Assembly (NCBI GenBank): GCA_001898035.1
Contig: MKRX01000001.1
Location: 55,618-119,617, forward strand
Source: Armatimonadetes bacterium 55-13
Lineage (GTDB): Bacteria; Armatimonadota; Fimbriimonadia; Fimbriimonadales; Fimbriimonadaceae
DNA length: 64,000 nt
Reading direction: 5' to 3'
Shown: positions 60,845-64,000 of the stretch, piece after piece
How the letters are laid out: each line of letters begins with the position of its first letter
Numbering within the stretch: position 1 is the first letter of the stretch
Position numbers and translations under genes: made by a program
The notes under the pieces: model-generated
The model's input: only the letters and a program-made list of their open reading frames with translations
Told to the model about the DNA's origin: nothing
The model's database searches: none

Positions 60845-61563
60845 ATCCAGAAGAGTATCGCCGCATGTATGACCTGGAGGACCACTATTGGTGGTTCGTT
60901 GGGCGGCGAAACTTGGCGATTGGATTGCTTCGGAAGTATGCGCCTTCGGCGCGGCGCGTTCTGGATTTGGGATGCGGAACTGGCGTGGTTCTGCGCGAGC
61001 TTTCAGGTTGGTCCGAACCGGTTGGCTTAGATATGAGTTCCTTGGCGCTGGGGTTTTGTTCCGAGCGAGGATTGAAGCGATTGATCCAAGGGGACGGGCA
61101 AGCGTTGCCTCTGGCTTCGAATTCGGTCGATGCCATTATCGGACTCGACATTTTTGAACACATCCCGGATGACAATCGCGCTTTTCAAGAGGCGCTTCGC
61201 GTTTTGAAACCTGGAGGCACCTTGGTATTGAGCGTGCCCGCGTTCATGTCTCTGTGGGGGCCACACGATGTGGCGTTGATGCATTTTCGCAGGTATCGAC
61301 TGGGACAGCTTCGCTCTCAACTGCTGGGTTTGGGATTCCAGGGCGTTCGGTTTAGTTACTCGGTGTTCTTCTTGTTCCCGTTGGTGGTGATCGTTCGGTT
61401 CTTTGAGAAACGGCGAAAAGGGGATGCGAAAGCGAATCTGGTTCCTGTGCCGAAGTGGATGAATTCGATTCTGATCGGGCTGCAAAATATGGAGGCAGGG
61501 TTGATTAAGCTTCTTGGTTTACCGTGGGGGAGCAGTGTGATCGCGGTGGTCAGAAAGAAATAG
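60841..61563 (+). CDS. Class I SAM-dependent methyltransferase
   Basis: GTG 60841 gives 240 residues. The SAM-binding motif VLDLGCGTGVVLREL is near 40-54, the acidic second motif PVGLDMSSLAL is near 62, and SVDAIIGLDIFEHIPDD (motif post II) near 95-112 and KPGGTLVLSVPA near 127 follow. The C-terminal part has a hydrophobic stretch VFFLFPLVVIVRFFEK, suggesting membrane association. Coupling to a glycosyltransferase suggests that it acts on a lipid-linked sugar or polyprenyl intermediate. Both statements on the substrate are inference. Confidence 0.9.
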   Translation: MNPEEYRRMYDLEDHYWWFVGRRNLAIGLLRKYAPSARRVLDLGCGTGVVLRELSGWSEPVGLDMSSLALGFCSERGLKRLIQGDGQALPLASNSVDAIIGLDIFEHIPDDNRAFQEALRVLKPGGTLVLSVPAFMSLWGPHDVALMHFRRYRLGQLRSQLLGLGFQGVRFSYSVFFLFPLVVIVRFFEKRRKGDAKANLVPVPKWMNSILIGLQNMEAGLIKLLGLPWGSSVIAVVRKK

Positions 61564-61610
61564 CCTTCCTGGCGTTTCGTTGTGGGCGCAATTCTTGTCA
61601 TACCGTTCGT

Positions 61611-61970
61611 ATGATCTTCATGCGGTTTCGACACGTGGAGTTGTTTTGTCGGGACACCGATGTTTCGAAGCGGTTCTTCTCAGAGGGGCTTGGATTTGAT
61701 ATTGAGGAAGAGCAGCAAGGAGGATTTGTGTGGCTCCGATCCGGCGGCGTGGAGTTTCTCCTGAGACCGGGGATTCACTCGGATTCATCGGCGGACAGCT
61801 ATCAAGACGCTTCTCAGGCGATAGTATTAGTTACGGACAATTTGGAGGAAACCTGTCGAAGGCTAGCCTCTCATGGCATTCCGATTCGAGGGCAGGATGG
61901 ATCGCCCGATTGTCTAACCTTTTCCGGGCCTGACGGTCATTGGTTTCAACTCATCCAAGAAGACGCGTGA
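61611..61970 (+). CDS. VOC (glyoxalase/bleomycin resistance-like) family protein
   Basis: ATG 61611 (MIFMRFRHVELFCRDTDVSKRFFSEGLGFDIEEE) begins a 119-residue single VOC module; earlier starts run into the methyltransferase gene. The pattern FRHVELFCRD at the start and TFSGPDGHWFQLIQE at the end is typical of VOC dioxygenases or glyoxalases; possible metal ligands are His8 region and Glu/Gln in the last strand. The substrate cannot be inferred. Confidence 0.85.
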   Translation: MIFMRFRHVELFCRDTDVSKRFFSEGLGFDIEEEQQGGFVWLRSGGVEFLLRPGIHSDSSADSYQDASQAIVLVTDNLEETCRRLASHGIPIRGQDGSPDCLTFSGPDGHWFQLIQEDA

Positions 61971-62017
61971 GTCTCCGGCTCTTGAACTCAGGCATGATGT
62001 CCGTGCGTCTTTAGCGC

Positions 62018-62461
62018 ATGGATCTACCGCCTGATCCCCAAATTCGGCGATTCTGGATGGCCGTGCTCGCCTGCGTTGGACTGGCCGTCTTGGGGCATGA
62101 ACTCGCCCGGGAGCTGGATCCGATTGGTGGTGAGTGGGAGCCTGATCTGCTGTCGGTTAACGGCAAATCGTGCGATCCCCTGCGTTCTCGCATTTATCTG
62201 AGAATGGGGGATGGGACGGCTACGGCGGCATCGACTTGGACGTGCGGGGTGCGGTACGAAACCTTCGCGGAGGGCGATGTACTGGCTGGCCCCGACCAAC
62301 TGGAAATTGTGAATGCGGCTCAAGGCACGAAGACGCCCTTGCAGCGTTTGCCGGGGCGGCGTCTGCGGTTGGTGACTTCCGGTGAGGAAGGGCCGATGGT
62401 GGTGGAGTTCCATCGAGTTGAGAATCTGCAATCTTTTTTCGACTTGTTTGGATGGAAGTAA
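62018..62461 (+). CDS. Hypothetical protein with one N-terminal membrane helix
   Basis: The 147-residue product has a hydrophobic helix at about 12-29 (FWMAVLACVGLAVLGHELA) and a mature part with two Cys (GKSCDPLRS, STWTCGVRYE) that may form a disulfide outside the cytoplasm. I do not recognise a family. It lies 59 bases upstream of mqnA and may be cotranscribed. Strand and codon use fit the neighbouring genes, so it is probably real. Confidence 0.6.
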   Translation: MDLPPDPQIRRFWMAVLACVGLAVLGHELARELDPIGGEWEPDLLSVNGKSCDPLRSRIYLRMGDGTATAASTWTCGVRYETFAEGDVLAGPDQLEIVNAAQGTKTPLQRLPGRRLRLVTSGEEGPMVVEFHRVENLQSFFDLFGWK

Positions 62462-62520
62462 TCGGAAGGGCTTTTGGCGTGCCAGAGTCGGGCGGGGCGT
62501 AGGTATCGTTAGAAGAGAAG

Positions 62521-63366
62521 ATGACTCGATATACCGTTGGCTGTGTCTCCTATGTAAATGCGATTCCCCTCGTGGAGATGTTCGAGGAGATGGGAGCGGC
62601 CAGTCCGGTGCGAGTCCTTTACGACGTTCCCTCTCGATTGCCCGCACTCTTGGAATCGGGTGAGGCGGATGCGATTTTGGTTTCGAGTGTAGATGCGCTT
62701 CGGGTCGCGGATCGCCGGATGGCGGAAGGGGTGTGCATTGGATCTCGGGGAGCGGTGAAGAGCGTACGGCTCTTCTCGAAGGTTCCTCCGGCGGAGATCC
62801 AGAAGCTCGCCTTAGACCAGAGTTCGATGACGAGCAATCGGCTCGCGCAGATCATTTTAGGGGAGCGTTATGGCGTTCGACCGGAGACGGTGGAGTTGGC
62901 TCCGAATCTGGAGACGATGCTGGAACAAGCCGATGCCTGCGTCCTCATTGGCGATATTGGGATGATGACCGACGGCTCGGGACTTACGGTGCTGGACTTG
63001 GGGGCGGAGTGGGTCGCCTTGACCGGAAAGCCTTTTGTGTGGGCGGCGTGGATCGGCAATGAGAAGGTGACACCCGAGCTTGCATGGTGGCTGAATCGGG
63101 CGGCGGCTTGCGTGGGATCGAGCGACGGCGCGGAGCCGGAATACATTTGGCGGAATCGGAAGACGATGGTCGCCCGGGCCATGAGTCAGGCCAACTGGCC
63201 GGAAGAAACGGCGCGCGACTACTTTGAGAGCGTGATGGCCTATAAGATGGACGACTCGATGCTGGAGGGCCTGCGAGAATACCAGCGGCGGCTCCTGGCG
63301 AACGGATTTGAGGATGCGACGCACTTTCCAGAGCTTATCGGTGCTGCCGAAGGGGCCGTTGCATAG
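62521..63366 (+). CDS. mqnA: Chorismate dehydratase of the futalosine menaquinone pathway
   Basis: The 281-residue protein matches MqnA: GCVSYVNAIPLVEMFEE at the start, PSRLPALLESGEADAILVSSVDALR, SVRLFSKVPPAEIQKLALDQSSMTSNRLAQIIL and FVWAAWIGNEKV. The enzyme removes water from chorismate to give 3-[(1-carboxyvinyl)oxy]benzoate, the first step of futalosine-type menaquinone synthesis. It has the two-lobed binding-protein fold. The rest of the pathway is not in the window. A perfect hairpin begins at the stop codon region. Confidence 0.93.
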   Translation: MTRYTVGCVSYVNAIPLVEMFEEMGAASPVRVLYDVPSRLPALLESGEADAILVSSVDALRVADRRMAEGVCIGSRGAVKSVRLFSKVPPAEIQKLALDQSSMTSNRLAQIILGERYGVRPETVELAPNLETMLEQADACVLIGDIGMMTDGSGLTVLDLGAEWVALTGKPFVWAAWIGNEKVTPELAWWLNRAAACVGSSDGAEPEYIWRNRKTMVARAMSQANWPEETARDYFESVMAYKMDDSMLEGLREYQRRLLANGFEDATHFPELIGAAEGAVA

Positions 63367-63383
63367 CGGCTTTGCCGCTATGC
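63361..63383. repeat. Perfect triloop hairpin at the mqnA stop
   Basis: GCATAGCGGC and GCCGCTATGC (63361-63370 with 63374-63383) enclose a TTT loop. The hairpin includes the mqnA stop codon at 63364-63366 and has no T run. It may be a weak terminator or 3' processing element. Confidence 0.6.
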
Positions 63384-63506
63384 AGGCGTTAGGGTCGCTG
63401 ACGCGGAGGCGTTAGGTTTTAGGGATTGTGACTTCGCTAAAGGCTTCACCGCGTTTCTTTCATTGGGATCGCTCAGGCGAAGTACGGAACTGTCGGGTTA
63501 GGTGCG

Positions 63507-64000
63507 TTAACCCTTCAATCGAATGACGTGGGTTTCGATTTGGATGATTCCTTCCTTGTAGAGCGCGCCGATGAGCTTTTTGAACGCGCCTTTGCTGAGG
63601 CCGAGGGCTCGGTGGATTTCTTCGGGAGTGGATCGGTCGGAGAGGGGGAGGAATCCGCCGTTTTTCTTGAGGGCGGCCAAGAGTTTTTCTCGTTCGCCGA
63701 GGACGGATTGGTAGCCGACGGGGCGAAGGGAGATGGCGACTTTTTGGTCTTGGGGGCGGATCGATTTGACGAACCCGTCTCGCACGTCGCCGACGCGTAA
63801 GTTCTCGTAAATCTCGTCGTTAAAGATGCTGGCCTTGATCTCGTTGTTGACGATGACGGTCGCCGCGTTCGGCGTGAATCCGGCGATCATGACTTTGACG
63901 GGTTGGCCGGGTTTCAGGTCCTCGCCGGTGGGGCGGAGGAACTTGTGAATCTTCGAGGTGCAGACGATGCGCTCCGAAGCTTGGTCAATGTAGATTCGAA
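63507..64000 (-). CDS. cvfB: CvfB-like S1 RNA-binding protein (5' part outside window)
   Basis: The frame is open to the window end, and residues before the internal Met at 63890 read IYIDQASERIVCTSKIHKFL, so the gene starts beyond 64000. The visible part contains the third S1-like domain of CvfB (LRVGDVRDGFVKSIRPQDQKVAISLRP) and a C-terminal winged helix (GGFLPLSDRSTPEEIHRALGLSKGAFKKLIGALYKEGII). CvfB-type proteins bind RNA and affect virulence gene expression in staphylococci and stress responses elsewhere. It is convergent with mqnA. Confidence 0.9.
   Translation of the reverse strand, partial: RIYIDQASERIVCTSKIHKFLRPTGEDLKPGQPVKVMIAGFTPNAATVIVNNEIKASIFNDEIYENLRVGDVRDGFVKSIRPQDQKVAISLRPVGYQSVLGEREKLLAALKKNGGFLPLSDRSTPEEIHRALGLSKGAFKKLIGALYKEGIIQIETHVIRLKG

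Noticed and set aside
1-64000. CRISPR arrays, insertion sequences, prophage or rRNA
   Set aside because: No regularly spaced repeats, transposase, integrase, phage structural genes or rRNA-like sequence were seen in reading the window.

Overview
The window looks like a chromosomal stretch of a free-living, membrane-bounded bacterium, most likely an Armatimonadota member near the Fimbriimonadia. This is inferred from gene content, not from a marker phylogeny. The pointers are five type IV-prepilin-like proteins with an almost invariant [18 protein letters not shown] signal followed by FPVFA-A, an ABC sugar importer whose binding protein is fused to its permease, futalosine-type menaquinone synthesis (MqnA), and a c-di-AMP receptor beside holB. 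No rRNA, CRISPR array, insertion sequence or prophage was seen. One tRNA (Ala, UGC) is present. GTG and TTG starts and 1-4 base stop/start overlaps are common.

Layout: (1) 1-4.4 kb: end of a DUF4397 protein, then a tightly coupled von Willebrand A / PP2C phosphatase / kinase triad (TerY-P or YegL-YegK-YegI type) and a DUF1232 membrane protein. (2) 4.4-10.4 kb: a prepilin-lipoprotein pair, a DinB-like protein, and a leftward hsp20-usp-cydA-cydB block (stress and low-oxygen respiration). (3) 10.4-20.1 kb: a LuxR-PAS regulator, then an overlapping operon of polytopic membrane protein, thioester alpha-2-macroglobulin and VanW protein, followed by coaD, a coiled-coil protein and a lipoprotein. (4) 20.2-30.5 kb: chemoreceptor, an unusual LuxR-HTH/histidine-kinase-like fusion, the fused sugar ABC importer, DUF488, uvrC and a cysteine-less thioredoxin-fold lipoprotein candidate. 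(5) 30.6-36.1 kb: ECF sigma/anti-sigma pair, nhaA, GbsR/MarR regulator, PilZ protein, TetR-ferredoxin pair and an A-type Fe-S carrier. (6) 36.1-44.2 kb: PilZ plus membrane HD-GYP protein (c-di-GMP module), a copper-amine-oxidase-like surface protein, a PhoPQ-related hydrolase, a secreted unknown, holB and darA. (7) 44.2-48.5 kb: an array of three prepilins, two with a coupled small lipoprotein, separated by strong hairpins. (8) 48.6-64 kb: NamZ-like muramidase, tRNA-Ala, cytochrome c, an Imm-5-like protein, an X-Pro peptidase-like hydrolase, GH127, another prepilin-lipoprotein pair, a glycosidase-like protein, a permease/glycosyltransferase/methyltransferase operon, mqnA and a partial cvfB.

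Themes: envelope and surface biology dominates (prepilins, lipoproteins, macroglobulin, VanW, NamZ, glycan enzymes), with signalling through c-di-GMP, c-di-AMP, Ser/Thr phosphorylation, an ECF factor and LuxR-type one-component regulators. The best candidates for something undescribed are the repeated prepilin + small-lipoprotein couplets (four in this window), the macroglobulin-VanW-membrane-protein operon, and the HTH-kinase fusion at 22.6 kb.
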